From CAYTLW01 sp964438735 (GTDB lineage: Bacteria; Myxococcota_A; UBA9042), in contig CAYTLW010000019.1 in assembly GCA_964438735.1 (NCBI GenBank), positions 1 to 64,000 on the forward strand: 64,000 nt of DNA, given 5' to 3'. The notes below the pieces were generated by a model that had not been told where the DNA came from, did no database searches, and worked only from the letters and a program-made list of their open reading frames with translations. Positions 63,261 through 64,000 of the stretch are shown here, one piece after another (position 1 is the first letter of the stretch; each line of letters opens with the position of its first letter). The translations under genes were made by a program, and so were the position numbers.

Positions 63261-63836
63261 ATGAAGTCGTCACTCATCCCCGTGCTGGTCGCCCTGACCA
63301 TGGCCGTGACCGGCGTGATCATGCCCGACGACGCCAGCGCCGCCGATGATCGCGTGGTCGTCAAGCGCAAGGCCCGGCCCGGCACCCGTGGCGCCAGGGC
63401 GGCCAAGAAGAAGAAGGTGCGCAGGTACAGCAAGAAGGATAAGTACAAAAAGCCTGCTGGTCGCGTGATCACCAAGTTCAAGAACGGCACGCCGCTGTGG
63501 CTGATCCGGCAGGCTTTTCACTGCGCCTTGGATTTCAACGAGTCGAGCGGCTTCGATTGCTACACCAAGTGGGTGGTCGAGGCCCGACGCGACAACCCCC
63601 GCGCGCTCAAGCACCTGCGCACCTACCAATGGGCGCACTTCCGCAAGTGGGCGCCCACCTACGTGCTGAACAACAAGCCCTTCACCATCTCGGAGACCCG
63701 ACGCGTGCCGAGCAAGGTGACCGGCCAGACCAGCCTGGTGAAGATCTTCCTGCTCAGCCGGCAGCGCGACAACCCGGCCCCCATCGAGCTCAAGCGCGAG
63801 GCCGGGGTCTGGCGCATCAATACGAACTCTCTGTAG
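63261..63836 (+). CDS. Small exported basic protein, function unknown
   Basis: A 191-residue protein with a signal peptide (LIPVLVALTMAVTGVIM, cleavage likely after DDASA) and a strongly basic linker (KRKARPGTRGARAAKKKKVR). The mature domain (residues about 70-191) has Cys residues and aromatic-rich motifs (IRQAFHCALDFNESSGFDCY, YQWAHFRKWAPTYVLN). GGAGG precedes the ATG. No family is recognised. It is convergent with the partial gene at the right edge. Confidence 0.75.
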   Translation: MKSSLIPVLVALTMAVTGVIMPDDASAADDRVVVKRKARPGTRGARAAKKKKVRRYSKKDKYKKPAGRVITKFKNGTPLWLIRQAFHCALDFNESSGFDCYTKWVVEARRDNPRALKHLRTYQWAHFRKWAPTYVLNNKPFTISETRRVPSKVTGQTSLVKIFLLSRQRDNPAPIELKREAGVWRINTNSL

Positions 63837-63856
63837 CGGCTAACGACCCGCGCAGT

Positions 63857-64000
63857 TCAGCCGAGGGTGACGGCGCCGCGCCCTGCGATGCGCTCCAATT
63901 CGCCGATCAGGTCCTCGCTGGTGCGCACCTTGAGGTCATCGCCGGCGGTGATCTGGGCGACCCCCTTGCCGGCGATGCGTACGTGCAGCACCACGGGCAC
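63857..64000 (-). CDS. C-terminal fragment, possibly DNA polymerase III alpha subunit (partial, runs off the right edge)
   Basis: Only the last 47 codons are in the window: PVVLHVRIAGKGVAQITAGD, then a segment ending in ELERIAGRGAVTLG and TGA. The pattern (strand, then a V-x-x-S/P-D-x-L turn and an E-L-E-x-I-x-G end) resembles the extreme C-terminus of DnaE, but the fragment is short and the assignment is tentative. Confidence 0.45.
   Translation of the reverse strand: MPVVLHVRIAGKGVAQITAGDDLKVRTSEDLIGELERIAGRGAVTLG

Overview
The window reads as a chromosomal segment of a high-GC, Gram-negative, deltaproteobacteria-like bacterium. The best inference is Myxococcota, but no rRNA or other decisive marker is present. 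The signs are: a proton-pumping NADH dehydrogenase together with a fused 2-oxoacid:ferredoxin oxidoreductase; many lipoproteins whose lipobox is followed by long Asp/Ala/Gly/Pro spacers (DAGPPD, TDSG); zinc-ribbon/FHA and zinc-ribbon/ATPase/TPR regulators; and Lys/Ala-rich tails. Genes are dense and lie on both strands. I saw no tRNA, rRNA, CRISPR array or transposase gene.

Layout. 1-2.1 kb: a partial protein with an Arg-Gly-Asp decapeptide-repeat tail, then ilvE. 2.3-5.7 kb: glmU and glmS, the UDP-GlcNAc supply. 5.7-12.1 kb, minus strand: nuoA-C-D-G-H-I plus an acidic hypothetical gene, lacking nuoB, E, F and J-N, and interrupted between nuoH and nuoI by a 169-bp element with perfect 14-bp inverted ends. 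12.4-16 kb: a baseplate-V/gp5-like spike protein and a large split DUF2169-like protein with a histone-like tail. 16-24.4 kb: hflX, a HEAT-like lipoprotein, an FHA protein, a class A penicillin-binding protein and an Mrp ATPase. 24.6-26.8 kb: a cysteine desulfurase and a PflX-like radical SAM protein. 26.8-33.7 kb, minus strand: cysS, a tiny membrane protein, korA-korB, a hibernation-factor-like protein and a Cys-rich lipoprotein. 33.9-39.2 kb: an M23 peptidase, a lipoprotein translationally coupled to a beta-class DNA methyltransferase, and an RlmD/TrmA-like RNA methyltransferase. 39.3-48.4 kb: an ECF sigma factor with a membrane partner, a disordered protein ending in a GT-A-like domain, an AMIN-like protein, a lipoprotein and a zinc-ribbon ATPase/TPR protein. 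48.6-55.8 kb: an RpoD-like sigma factor and an overlapping lipoprotein-recD2-RNase II-like operon. 55.4-64 kb: a small lipoprotein, mutS, xerD/C, a WecA-like and a WecB-like gene, GNAT-sspB, an exported protein and the 3' end of a gene that may be dnaE.

How the genes fit together. Envelope building is a clear theme (glmU/glmS, the class A PBP, the M23 peptidase, the AMIN-like protein, WecA/WecB). Energy and Fe-S metabolism is a second (nuo, korAB, cysteine desulfurase, Mrp). Genome maintenance is a third (mutS, recD2, Xer, the DNA methyltransferase). The two least ordinary loci are the isolated spike/DUF2169 pair and the TA-flanked element inside nuo, whose in-silico removal restores a tight nuoH-nuoI junction. 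Gene starts were placed by homology and ribosome-binding sites, and many are GTG or TTG. All family assignments come from reading motifs; no database search was run.
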